From positions 124,001 to 188,000 of the forward strand of contig NZ_JAAIYO010000013.1 of NCBI RefSeq assembly GCF_014930455.1: DNA of 64,000 nt, given 5' to 3'. The DNA comes from Corallococcus soli (GTDB lineage: Bacteria; Myxococcota; Myxococcia; Myxococcales; Myxococcaceae). The notes beneath the pieces were generated by a model. It was given only the letters and a program-made list of their open reading frames with translations, was not told the DNA's origin and did not search any database. Positions 17,783-25,905 of this stretch are shown here, piece by piece. Both the position numbers and the translations under genes were made by a program. Position 1 is the stretch's first letter. Each line of letters starts with the position of its first letter.

Positions 17783-18718
17783 TCAGTTGGCCCCAAGCCA
17801 GCGCATCACGGCGCGTCCCACGTCCGCGACGGTGGTGAAGGACGCTACCTCCGGGGCGGAGGGCCCGAAGTAGAGCATGGGCACCGGGTGCACGGTGTGT
17901 CCGCGAACCGACAGGTCCTCCACGTTGCCGTGGTCACTGCACACCAACACGCGCGCGTCGGCGGGGCGGGTGGCGGCGACGGCGCGGGTGAACGCATCGA
18001 ACGTGTCCAGCGCGGCTCTCGCGGCGGTGAAGTCCTGGGCGTGGCCGGCCTCGTCCGCCAGGTAGTGCTCGAAGAAGGTGAAGTCCGCGCCTCCGGCGAT
18101 GCGCCAGAAGAGGGCGGCCGCCGCTTCGGGCGTGCGCTGGGGGACGGACAGGCCGTGGGCGCGGGCCTGCGCGCCGGTGATGTCGTGGGTGAGGCCGTCG
18201 TCCGCGCGGGCGTCGTCCAGGGTGCGCAGCAGCTCACCGCCCGCGGCGAAGGCGAGCTTGGCGGCCGACGCGCGCACCTTGCGCGCGGTGCGCGGGGGCA
18301 GGGTGAACTCCGGCGGGGAGGTGGTGGGGCGCCGGGGGATGCCGAGCGCGTCCAGGTAGGGCGCGGGATACGCGTTGGCGAAGGTGGCGGTGCGGCCCCG
18401 CGCCTTGAGGCGGCGCACGATGGAGCGCTCCGCCATCAGGTCTCGCAGGGCGGCGTTGGGGTAGCCCAGCACGTGGCCGCCCACGAGGGCGGGGGCGGGG
18501 TCCCCGGTGAGGATGGCCGTCTGGTTGGAGGCGGACTGGGGGCGGCCGGGGACGCCGAAGGTGGTGTCCACCGGGAGGCCGAAGCCGCCGTGGGGCAGGG
18601 TGGGTGCGGGGGCGTCCTGGAACCAGGACAGCAGGTGGTCCCGGCCCGACAGGGGGTTCACCGCCGGGTCATTCCGCCCGACGCCCACCCCGTCGATGAA
18701 CAGGACCGCGACGCGCAC
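17783..18718 (-). CDS. Alkaline-phosphatase-superfamily metalloenzyme (phosphoglycerate mutase/phosphopentomutase-like)
   Basis: 311 aa if it starts at the GTG at 18718, which puts the family motif VAVLFIDGVGVGRN at the N-terminus. An in-frame GTG at 18748 adds ten poorly placed residues. GGATACAGT lies 8 nt before 18718, as in a leaderless start. Superfamily residues visible are the metal Asp in FIDGVG, the nucleophile region SASNQTAILTG, the His/Asp site FFEHYLADEAGHA, and CSDHGNVED near the C-terminus. The enzyme should act on a phosphomonoester or transfer phosphate, but the substrate is unknown. It starts back to back with the DUF4388 gene and probably leads the lipoprotein and GH13 genes. 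Confidence 0.8.
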   Translation of the reverse strand: MRVAVLFIDGVGVGRNDPAVNPLSGRDHLLSWFQDAPAPTLPHGGFGLPVDTTFGVPGRPQSASNQTAILTGDPAPALVGGHVLGYPNAALRDLMAERSIVRRLKARGRTATFANAYPAPYLDALGIPRRPTTSPPEFTLPPRTARKVRASAAKLAFAAGGELLRTLDDARADDGLTHDITGAQARAHGLSVPQRTPEAAAALFWRIAGGADFTFFEHYLADEAGHAQDFTAARAALDTFDAFTRAVAATRPADARVLVCSDHGNVEDLSVRGHTVHPVPMLYFGPSAPEVASFTTVADVGRAVMRWLGAN

Positions 18719-18750
18719 GGCGCGGAACTGTATCCTCGAATCCGACACGC

Positions 18751-19836
18751 ATGGCCATCCACGGCGACCTCTTCAGCTACCCGCTCCCCGAATTCCTCCA
18801 ATGGCTGGACAGCTCCCGCAAGACGGGGACGTTGCAGCTGTCGTGGGAAGCGGGCGAGCGCAAGTTGTTCCTCCTGTCCGGCCAGGTGGGGGCCACCGCG
18901 AGCGACGGCTTGCGCGGCCGCGTGGCCCGCCTGCTGTCCCTGCCGAAGCTGGCCCAGGGGCAGCGGGTGCTGGCGGCCTTCGACGAGCTGACGCGCACGC
19001 CGGACGTGGACGCGGCCTTCGACGCGCATGGGGTGCAGGCGCGGTGGGTGCGCGACCTGGGCCGCGAGGAGCTGTTCGCGGCGATGACGGACCTGACCAT
19101 CGCGGGGCGGGGCACGTTCCACTGGACGGAGGACGCGGACCGCACCGGCGAGGACTGGGTGCCGTCCGACATGAGCATCCGCGAGCTGCTCTTTGAATCC
19201 CTGCGCTGGGTGGATGAGCAGGCGGACGTGGACAGGGCGCTGCCCATCGACGCGATGAGCGTGCGCGCGCTGTCGCCGCCCAGCCCCAGCCAGCCGCTGA
19301 TGCACCGGATCATCCTGGGCCTGACGACGACGCCGCAGAACCTGGGCCGGCTGCGGCTGTCCATGGGCGTGTCCCGCTCGTCGGTGACGCGGCGGGTGCA
19401 CGAGCTGCTGCGCGCGAAGCTGGTGGAGGTGGACGGCGCGCCGCAGGTGGAAGCGGATCCGGTGGCGGAGATGCTGGAGAAGGGCGCGGTGCTGATGCGC
19501 GAGGGCCAGTACGACGCGGCCGGCATCGTGTGCTCGTCACTGCTGGCCAGCGACCCGGCGGACCGGCGCGTGCGCGAGTTCGCGCGCCTGGTGCAGCGCG
19601 AGCACGTGGCCGCGCTCTACGCGGACCTGCCGCCGCTGGTGGTGCCGCAGTTGGTGCAGGCGCCCCAGGCCATGGTGATGCTCAAGCCGGAGGAGCGGCA
19701 GATCGCCGGGCTCGTCAGCGGCACCTGGGACGTGTCCACGCTGGTGCTGGCCAGCCCCGCGCGCGAGCTGGAGACGCTCAAGACGCTGGCGAAGCTGCAC
19801 CGCATGGGCTTGCTGAACCTGACGCTGCCGCGCTGA
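18751..19836 (+). CDS. DUF4388 (PATAN) regulatory-type protein
   Basis: 361 aa. The first about 100 residues are a DUF4388 domain, recognised by IHGDLFSYPLPEFLQWLDSSRKTGTLQL and KLFLLSGQVGATASDGLRG. This domain is common in myxobacterial and cyanobacterial signalling proteins. A winged-helix-like segment follows (about 190-235; LRLSMGVSRSSVTRRVHELLRAKLVEV), and the rest is helical, with a TPR-like stretch and a final helix-turn-helix-like bundle. Probably cytosolic and regulatory; no enzymatic motif was seen. The start codon lies only 14 nt downstream of TATCCT and has no ribosome site, so the mRNA may be nearly leaderless. It ends before a strong hairpin at 19873-19898. Confidence 0.82.
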   Translation: MAIHGDLFSYPLPEFLQWLDSSRKTGTLQLSWEAGERKLFLLSGQVGATASDGLRGRVARLLSLPKLAQGQRVLAAFDELTRTPDVDAAFDAHGVQARWVRDLGREELFAAMTDLTIAGRGTFHWTEDADRTGEDWVPSDMSIRELLFESLRWVDEQADVDRALPIDAMSVRALSPPSPSQPLMHRIILGLTTTPQNLGRLRLSMGVSRSSVTRRVHELLRAKLVEVDGAPQVEADPVAEMLEKGAVLMREGQYDAAGIVCSSLLASDPADRRVREFARLVQREHVAALYADLPPLVVPQLVQAPQAMVMLKPEERQIAGLVSGTWDVSTLVLASPARELETLKTLAKLHRMGLLNLTLPR

Positions 19837-19872
19837 CGGGGCGCTGTTCCCCCTCGTCGGTCCGGGCACCGG

Positions 19873-19898
19873 CAGGGCTCCCACAGGGAGGAGCCCTG
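19873..19898. terminator. Bidirectional terminator hairpin
   Basis: Perfect 9-bp arms CAGGGCTCC (19873-19881) and GGAGCCCTG (19890-19898) flank an 8-nt loop. The hairpin lies in the 73-nt gap between the convergent DUF4388 and GTPase genes, so it can end both transcripts. Confidence 0.6.
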
Positions 19899-19909
19899 TC
19901 CCCGCGACT

Positions 19910-21055
19910 TCACCCGGCGGTCGGGAGCCCCACGGCGTTGAGGCGCACGAAGACCTGCATCAGGACGTAGAGGGAGAAGGCGGCGTCGTCCACGCGCAGG
20001 TGCGGCTGGGTGGACAGGCCCTGCAGGCGCAGCAGGTCCGCGCCATCCACGTGGAGCAGGAAGGCCTGCTGGGCCAGGGAGCCCTCACCGGCGAAGGCCA
20101 TGGCGCGCCGGACGGCGTCGGTGCACGCGGTGACGCAGGTGGTGTAGTCCCCGGCGGTGAAGGCGGCCTCCGCGGCCCGGGCGTGGTCGAAGAGGTCCCC
20201 AGGCGCCAGCGCGCTCGTGGGCCCCAGAAGCCGGGGGCCGGTGCCCGCCACGACGATGGGCGCGGGCTCCACGCGCGGCGGGGCGGGCGTGGTGAGCGTC
20301 CGGGGCACGGGCGTGGGGGCGATGGTGGCGGCGGTGGGGCTCTGCGTCGGGGGCACCTGCGGCGGCGTGGACGGCTGCTGCCGGTGGGTCAGATGCTGCG
20401 CGAGCTGCGCCTCCAGGCCCGCGGGGGCGGCGCCGGGCGGCGGCGGGGCTGGGCGGGGCGGGGGGACGATGCGCTTGGCGCGCAGATCCTTGATGACCAG
20501 CCGGGTGATGGTCTTGAGCGTGTCCAGCACGCCGCGGCCGTTGGTGGCGGCCGTCTCGAAGTCGGGGACGCCGCGCGGGTTGAGCTCCCGGCGCAGCTCC
20601 TCCACGGACAGGGTGCCCTCCAGGTCGCGCTTGTTCCACTGCATCACCAGCGGGAAGCGCTCCAGGCGGATGCCGTTCTCCAGGAGGTTCTCCTCCAGGT
20701 TGGCCAGGGATTCGCGGTTGGCGTCCATGGCCTCCGCCTGCGAGTCCGCCACGAACACCACGCCGTCGGCGCCCTGGAGCACCAGCTTGCGGGTGGCGTT
20801 GTAGAAGACCTGCCCGGGCACGGTGTAGAGGGCGAGCCGCACGGAGCAGTCGCCCACGCGCTCCACCTTCACCGGCAGGAAGTCGAAGAAGAGCGTCCGG
20901 TCGCCTTCGGTAGCGATGGACATCATCTCGCCACGGTGCGCCGGGCGGACGGTCTCGTAGACCTTCCGCAGGGTCGTCGTCTTCCCAGACAGGCCCGGGC
21001 CGTAGAAGACGATCTTCGCGGCCACTTCACGGGCCATCAGGTTCACGCTGCTCAC
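19910..21055 (-). CDS. MglA-like small Ras-family GTPase with helical C-terminal extension
   Basis: 381 aa. GTG start overlaps the anmK stop (GTGA). Residues 1 to about 190 are a small GTPase of the MglA type: P-loop GPGLSGKTTT (about 19-28), switch-II YTVPGQ (in place of DTAGQ), and the guanine motif WNKRDLE. MglA proteins set cell polarity and motility in myxobacteria. Canonical MglA is about 195 aa. Here a Pro-rich linker (about 195-280) and a helical domain of about 95 residues with TPR-like character follow. The tail may bind a partner. The gene is last in rpmB-murQ-anmK, an unusual context for a motility-type GTPase. It is a paralogue rather than MglA itself. Confidence 0.88.
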   Translation of the reverse strand: MSSVNLMAREVAAKIVFYGPGLSGKTTTLRKVYETVRPAHRGEMMSIATEGDRTLFFDFLPVKVERVGDCSVRLALYTVPGQVFYNATRKLVLQGADGVVFVADSQAEAMDANRESLANLEENLLENGIRLERFPLVMQWNKRDLEGTLSVEELRRELNPRGVPDFETAATNGRGVLDTLKTITRLVIKDLRAKRIVPPPRPAPPPPGAAPAGLEAQLAQHLTHRQQPSTPPQVPPTQSPTAATIAPTPVPRTLTTPAPPRVEPAPIVVAGTGPRLLGPTSALAPGDLFDHARAAEAAFTAGDYTTCVTACTDAVRRAMAFAGEGSLAQQAFLLHVDGADLLRLQGLSTQPHLRVDDAAFSLYVLMQVFVRLNAVGLPTAG

Positions 21056-22215
21056 GGTGTCAGCTTACCTAGAACGACTCGGCGCCTCGCGCCAGTTGCG
21101 GGGCGAACATTCGCGGGCGTTCCGGCCCGGTGCTCGGCCGCGAGCAGGGCGAAGAGGGCCGCCTCCTTCGCCTCCTCGGGGAAGCCCAGCACGTCCAGGC
21201 GCTCCAGCGGCAACGGGGCCAGGCGCGCCCGGAGGTCCTCCATCAGCGCCGGATTCCGGGTCCCCCCGCCGGAGACGTACACCGCCTCCAGGTGGGCGAA
21301 GCGGGGGTGTACCCAGGCCTCGAAGGCGCGCGCGGTGGCCTCCACGGTGAAGGCGCGCGCGGTGGCCATCAGGTCGTGGGGGCGCTCCGGCGCCGCCGCC
21401 CAGATGCGGTCCACCAGGGGCTCCCCGAAGCTCTCACGCCCGGCGCTGCGAGGGGGCGGCAGGGCGAGGAACGGATGGGCGAGCAGCTCCTCCAGGAGCG
21501 CCGGCAGCACCTGGCCCCGGGAGGACAGGCTCCCGTCCCGGTCGCACCCCAGCCGTCCGCCCGTCATCCGACGCGCCAGTCCGTCCAGCACCATGTTGGC
21601 GGGCCCGGTGTCGAACGCGAGCGTGTCCTCCATGTGCTCGCCCACCACGCTCACGTTGCCGATGCCGCCCAGGTTGAGGAACGCGCGCGTGGCGCCCGGC
21701 CGCTCGCGGTTGCGGAAGACGGCCCAGTCCAGATAGGGCACGAGCGGCGCGCCCTGGCCGCCCACGGCCATGTCCCGGGTGCGGAAGTCGCTGACGACGG
21801 GCAGGCCGGTGCGCTCGGCGATGACGGCGGCCTCGCCCAACTGGAGGGTAGAGGGCGTGGAGGACAGGTCCGGCGGCAGGTGGGCCATCGTCTGGCCGTG
21901 CGAGCCGACGACGTGCACGTCCCCGGGGGCCACGCCCGCGCGCGCGATGACGGCGAGGACCGCTTCGGCGAACTGCTCTCCCAGCTCGAAGTTGAGCGCG
22001 CACAGGCTCCGGGCGTCCTGGGGGCCCAGCACCCGCGCGACGAGCTCCGGCGCGAAGGGGCGCGAGACGTGGGCCAGGAGCTGGAGCGTCACCTCCGCGC
22101 CGGTGCCCTCCACGCGGCACAGCGCGGCCTCCGCCGCGTCCACGCTGGTGCCGGACAGCACGCCCACGCACAGCCGGGGCGGCAGGGAGGGGGAGGTCGG
22201 TGGGGCGGGGCGCAT
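21052..22215 (-). CDS. anmK: Anhydro-N-acetylmuramic acid kinase
   Basis: 387 aa from the ATG at 22215. AnmK phosphorylates and hydrates 1,6-anhydro-MurNAc to MurNAc-6-phosphate during peptidoglycan recycling in the cytoplasm. The N-terminal VGVLSGTSVDAAEAALC is the phosphate-binding GTSxD motif. SHGQTMAHLP, GEAAVIAERTGLPVVSDFR, FLNLGGIGNVSVV and FDTGPANMVLDGL are conserved blocks, and VYVSGGGTRNPALM closes the nucleotide site. The length matches the family. It lies 65 nt downstream of murQ, the next enzyme in the pathway, and its stop overlaps the start of the GTPase gene. Recognition is secure. Confidence 0.95.
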   Translation of the reverse strand: MRPAPPTSPSLPPRLCVGVLSGTSVDAAEAALCRVEGTGAEVTLQLLAHVSRPFAPELVARVLGPQDARSLCALNFELGEQFAEAVLAVIARAGVAPGDVHVVGSHGQTMAHLPPDLSSTPSTLQLGEAAVIAERTGLPVVSDFRTRDMAVGGQGAPLVPYLDWAVFRNRERPGATRAFLNLGGIGNVSVVGEHMEDTLAFDTGPANMVLDGLARRMTGGRLGCDRDGSLSSRGQVLPALLEELLAHPFLALPPPRSAGRESFGEPLVDRIWAAAPERPHDLMATARAFTVEATARAFEAWVHPRFAHLEAVYVSGGGTRNPALMEDLRARLAPLPLERLDVLGFPEEAKEAALFALLAAEHRAGTPANVRPATGARRRVVLGKLTP

Positions 22216-22280
22216 GCCCTGAAGTCTAAAGCCCTGCTCCCACGCTCGCCGGACCCCGGCCCCGCGCGCCCCTCCGGTGT

Positions 22281-23243
22281 TCAGGACCGACGTCGCCGGG
22301 GGCTTTTTCCGCTCTTCTGGGACGCGGCTGTCCGCCTGGGCACAGGAGGAGCGAGCGCCCGCAGCCCCCCGTCCTCCAGCCTGCGCCGCGCCTGGGCGGG
22401 TGGCAGCCCGGTGAAGTGCATGGCCAGCGCCAGCTTCACGCTGTCCCCCGCCGCGGCGAGCAGGGCCCGTGCCTTGACGGGAGACACGTCCGTCAGCTCC
22501 GCCACCATGCGCGCCGCGCGGGCCTTGAGCTTCGCGTTCGTGGGGCGCACGTCCACCATGCGCCCCCGGTACACCTTGCCCAGCGACACGAAGGCCGCCG
22601 TGGTGAGCGCGTTCAGCACCAGCTTCGTCGCCGTGCCCGCCTTGAGCCGGGTGGAGCCCGCCACCACCTCCGGCCCGGTGCGCGCCAGCACCACCGTGTC
22701 CGCCCGCATGGCCTTCCCGGGCGGGTTGCAGCACACCAGCACCGTGTGCGCCCCCAGGCGCCGGGCCTCGTCCAGCGCCCCCCGGACATAGGGGGTGGAA
22801 GCGCTCGCGGTGATGCCACACACCACGTCGCGCGCCGTCGCCCGGAAGGCCCGCACCGCCCGGGCTCCCGCCCCGACGTCGTCCTCGGCGCCCTCCACCG
22901 CGTGCGTCAGGGCCTGCCTGCCACCGGCGATGGCCGCCTGGACGCAGGTGGCCGGCACGCCGAAGGTGGGAGGACACTCACTGGCATCGAGCACGCCGAG
23001 CCGTCCGCTGGTGCCGGCGCCCACGTAGAGCAGCCTGCCACCGACGCGCAACGCTTCCGCCACGGTCCGGGCCGCCGCCGAAAGGGCCGGCAGGGCCTCG
23101 CGCACCGAGCGAAGGGCGATCAGGTCTTCTTGATGCAACCGTCGGACGACCGCCTCGACAGGGAGGAGGTCCAGATCATCCGCGCGGGGGTGGAGCCGTT
23201 CGGTGGGCGGAAGCGCTGCTTTTGGGGCGCGCGTCGTGCCCAC
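22281..23243 (-). CDS. murQ: N-acetylmuramic acid 6-phosphate etherase
   Basis: 320 aa from a GTG at 23243, 17 nt after rpmB. MurQ cleaves the D-lactyl ether of MurNAc-6-P, giving GlcNAc-6-P, and so uses the AnmK product. SIS-fold motifs are clear: LLYVGAGTSGRLGVLDASECPPTF (catalytic Glu in ECPPTF, about residue 90), GITASASTPYVRGAL and VVAGSTRLKAGTATKLVLN. The C-terminus ends in a basic tail of about 25 residues that is not part of the fold. Pairing with anmK makes a complete recycling module for anhydro-MurNAc or exogenous MurNAc-P. Confidence 0.95.
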   Translation of the reverse strand: MGTTRAPKAALPPTERLHPRADDLDLLPVEAVVRRLHQEDLIALRSVREALPALSAAARTVAEALRVGGRLLYVGAGTSGRLGVLDASECPPTFGVPATCVQAAIAGGRQALTHAVEGAEDDVGAGARAVRAFRATARDVVCGITASASTPYVRGALDEARRLGAHTVLVCCNPPGKAMRADTVVLARTGPEVVAGSTRLKAGTATKLVLNALTTAAFVSLGKVYRGRMVDVRPTNAKLKARAARMVAELTDVSPVKARALLAAAGDSVKLALAMHFTGLPPAQARRRLEDGGLRALAPPVPRRTAASQKSGKSPRRRRS

Positions 23244-23260
23244 CGGAAGGACCCCGGACT

Positions 23261-23452
23261 TCAGGCGGCCTTGGTCACCTTGCCCGCCTTGATGCAGCGG
23301 GTGCAGGCCAGAACGCGCTCGATGCTGCCACCGACGTTGGCCCGCAGCTTCTGCAGGTTCGGCAGGCTCCGCTTCTTGGTCTTGTTGTTCGCGTGGCTGA
23401 CGTTGTTACCCACCAGCGGACGCTTCCCACAGAGGTCGCACTTCCACGCCAT
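23261..23452 (-). CDS. rpmB: 50S ribosomal protein L28
   Basis: 63 aa, typical length. The N-terminal [25 protein letters not shown] and the C-terminal [12 protein letters not shown] carry the two Cys pairs of the zinc-binding (C+) L28 form. ATG is preceded by AAGGAG 10 nt upstream. It leads the leftward murQ-anmK-GTPase cluster and may lend it constitutive expression. A TAGGTT box on the minus strand (complement of 23510-23515) is a candidate -10, but its -35 is poor. Confidence 0.97.
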   Translation of the reverse strand: MAWKCDLCGKRPLVGNNVSHANNKTKKRSLPNLQKLRANVGGSIERVLACTRCIKAGKVTKAA

Positions 23453-23557
23453 GACTGCTAACTCCTTGAAAACTGGGGCGTTCTACAACAGCCCATAAAA
23501 GAGCGGCGGAACCTACCAGAAACAGTCCGAAAATCCAGCCGGATCCGTGCCGGATGT

Positions 23558-25078
23558 CTACCCCTTGAGGGGATCCTTCTTCTTCAGCATGTCCTGCACC
23601 AGCTTCGCGGCCCGCATCCCCGCGAGCAGCTCGCCTTCCAGGCCCAGGCCGGGCAGCACCTCGCGGCCCGCCAGGATCACGTTCTTGGCCGGCGTGCGCT
23701 GCTTCAACCCCGTGACGCCCAGGAAGGCTTCCGCTTCGAAGCTGTAGAGGGGGTGGGGCATGAGGCGGCTGCCGCGCACTCCCCCGGCGTCCAGGTAGGG
23801 GGCCGACCGCAGCGCGCGGTGCTGCTTCGTGAAGGGCATCAGCCGGTCCAGGTGCTCGTCGATCTTCGTCGCCAGGGCCTGCAGGTGCTCCTCGCCCAGC
23901 TCGCGCGCGGAGGCCGGCACGAAGGCGCCCGCGCACACCACGCGCACGCCCTCCACGTCCTTGCCGCTGCCCGCCGAGGACGTGCGCGCCGGGTGCTGCT
24001 GCACGAGCAGCGGGCCCAGCTCCGGGTCCTGGGTGTCCACCAGCACCAGCTCGCCCAGGCCGCGCGGGAGCGCCGACTCCGGCACCACCCAGTTCACGGT
24101 GAAGAGCAGCGACCGGGTGTTGGACTGGTCCAGGTGCTCCAGGAGGCCCCGGTGGTGCTTCTTGTCCGTCACCAGCCGGCGGAGGGCCCCGGAGTCCGTG
24201 GCCGTCACCAGGCACGAGGCCCGGTAGAGCGTTTCCGAGCGCACCAGCTTCACGCCCGCGAACTTGCTGCCGTCGAACGCCAGCTCCTCGACGATGAAGC
24301 CCGCCGGGTTGTCGCGGCCCAGCACGTCCCCGCCCAGCTCCGCGAGCCGCCGGGTGAAGACGTCGCGCAGGGCGTCCATGCCGCCGGGGTAGGTGGAGGG
24401 GGCGGCGAGCACCTGGGACAGGGCCCGGGTGAGCGCCAGCGGCGCGGAGGGCTTCTCCAGGTGCACCACGAAGGGCAGCAGGCCGCGCACCAGCGACAGC
24501 GCGGGGTCCTCGCTGGCGAGCCGGGGCGTGGCCTCCAGGCCCGGGTGTTCCTTGATGAGCCCCTTGAGCTTCCAGCCCTCGAAGAAGCCGTCGGGCGGCA
24601 GTTGGGGGCCCGTCTTGAAGAAGGCGTCGGTGGCCTCGTGCTGGGCGGCGCTGCCGCTGAGGGCGCCCTGGATGCCCTCGCCGGCCTCGCCGAACTCGCG
24701 CGTCAGCTCCGCGCGGCGGCGCGCGGCGTCCGTGGTCAGGTCCACCCGGTTGCGGGGCAGGACCAGCTGCAGCTCGGGCGTGTGGGGGCGCAGCGCGCGG
24801 CCGATGGCGGTGGAGATTCCCAGTTCGGCCAGGGCCTCCTCCACCGCGGGCATCGCCTTGAGGGGCGGCGCGACGAAGGGGGCGTAGGGCAGCAGGAAGC
24901 CGTCGTGCTCGTAGCCGGGGCCCATGCCGTCGTGCTCCACCAGCAACACGCGGTGGTTGCGCTTGGCCAGGAGCGCGGCGGCGAGCGCGCCGCCGACCTG
25001 GCTGCCCAGCACGATGACGTCATACACGTGCCGGGACGGGCCCGAGGGGAGCTTGAGTTTGGCGGCGGACGTCGACAT
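23558..25078 (-). CDS. FAD-dependent oxidoreductase, phytoene-desaturase-like
   Basis: 506 aa. An N-terminal Rossmann motif, YDVIVLGSQVGGALAAALLAKRNHRVLLVEHD (shown in part), binds FAD; its first Gly triplet is GSQVGG rather than the usual GAGxGG. The C-terminal NVILAGREVLPGLGLEGELLAG is the second flavin site typical of carotenoid isomerase/desaturase-type proteins. The middle contains STYPGGMDALRDVFTRRL, another hallmark of that group. The substrate is unknown; carotenoid biosynthesis is possible, but no other carotenoid gene is near. It is leftward, 56 nt downstream of the HAD phosphatase gene. Confidence 0.82.
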   Translation of the reverse strand: MSTSAAKLKLPSGPSRHVYDVIVLGSQVGGALAAALLAKRNHRVLLVEHDGMGPGYEHDGFLLPYAPFVAPPLKAMPAVEEALAELGISTAIGRALRPHTPELQLVLPRNRVDLTTDAARRRAELTREFGEAGEGIQGALSGSAAQHEATDAFFKTGPQLPPDGFFEGWKLKGLIKEHPGLEATPRLASEDPALSLVRGLLPFVVHLEKPSAPLALTRALSQVLAAPSTYPGGMDALRDVFTRRLAELGGDVLGRDNPAGFIVEELAFDGSKFAGVKLVRSETLYRASCLVTATDSGALRRLVTDKKHHRGLLEHLDQSNTRSLLFTVNWVVPESALPRGLGELVLVDTQDPELGPLLVQQHPARTSSAGSGKDVEGVRVVCAGAFVPASARELGEEHLQALATKIDEHLDRLMPFTKQHRALRSAPYLDAGGVRGSRLMPHPLYSFEAEAFLGVTGLKQRTPAKNVILAGREVLPGLGLEGELLAGMRAAKLVQDMLKKKDPLKG

Positions 25079-25134
25079 GGCCGCCGAACACTACACAACG
25101 TCACCGCGTCTGGCGCCCTTTTGGAGCGTCGGTT

Positions 25135-25824
25135 TCAGGGACGCGCGACGAACAGCCGCGCCAGCAGCTCCGGGGGCAGCGTGTCGAAGTCCGCGGCGGT
25201 GTAATGGGCGCCGGCCTTCTTCAGGAGCTCGGCGGTGGTGGTGGTGGTGATGCCCACGGTGACCATGCCGGCGGCGCGCGCGGACAGCACGCCGTTGATG
25301 GCGTCCTCGAAGGCCACGCACGACTCCGGGGGGACCTTCAGCGCCTCGGCCGCGGCCAGGAAGATGTCCGGCGAGGGCTTGCCCCGCTTCACCTGCTCCG
25401 CGCCGACGACGCACGCGAAGAGCGGCCGCACGGCGAGCCCGTCCAGCACCAGCTCGCGGTTGCCCTGCGGCGCGGCGGTGGCCACGGCCATGGGCAGGCG
25501 CGCGTCCCGCAGCCGGTGGAGGAACCCCTCCGCGCCCCGGTGCAGCGCCAGGTAGGGCCGGTAGATGGCGCGGTAGTGGGACTCCTTCTCCTCCGCGAGC
25601 GCGTCCAGCTCCGCGACCGACAGCGTGCGCCCGAGGAGCTCCGGGAAGATCTCCTCGTTCTTCTTGCCCGCGAAGTCGTTCTGGAACCGCTCGGCGGTCA
25701 GCTCCTCCAGCCCGAGCTTCCGGGCAAGCGTCACCCAGGCCCGGTTGTGGAAGTCCATGTTGTCGACAAGCGTGCCGTCCATGTCGAAGACGGCGGCGCG
25801 CAGGGGGGCGGCTGCGGGAGTCAT
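25135..25824 (-). CDS. HAD-superfamily phosphatase (beta-phosphoglucomutase-like)
   Basis: 229 aa, subclass IA HAD hydrolase. Motif I AVFDMDGTLVDN gives the nucleophile Asp and the acid/base Asp. Motif II is VATAAPQGN, motif III has Lys in KRGKPSPDIFLAAAEAL, and motif IV is CVAFEDAINGV. A helical cap sits between motifs I and II. Such enzymes act on phosphosugars or other small phosphomonoesters. The pattern is closest to beta-phosphoglucomutase-like phosphatases, but substrate prediction in this group is unreliable. It is divergent from the hydroxyisobutyryl-CoA hydrolase gene. Confidence 0.87.
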   Translation of the reverse strand: MTPAAAPLRAAVFDMDGTLVDNMDFHNRAWVTLARKLGLEELTAERFQNDFAGKKNEEIFPELLGRTLSVAELDALAEEKESHYRAIYRPYLALHRGAEGFLHRLRDARLPMAVATAAPQGNRELVLDGLAVRPLFACVVGAEQVKRGKPSPDIFLAAAEALKVPPESCVAFEDAINGVLSARAAGMVTVGITTTTTAELLKKAGAHYTAADFDTLPPELLARLFVARP

Positions 25825-25905
25825 TTGCTTCCCATACCGCTTTCAGCCGGCTTGTCACCCCTGAATCTCCCATGTGTGCACGGCCGGCCTGATATCCCCG
25901 GAGGC

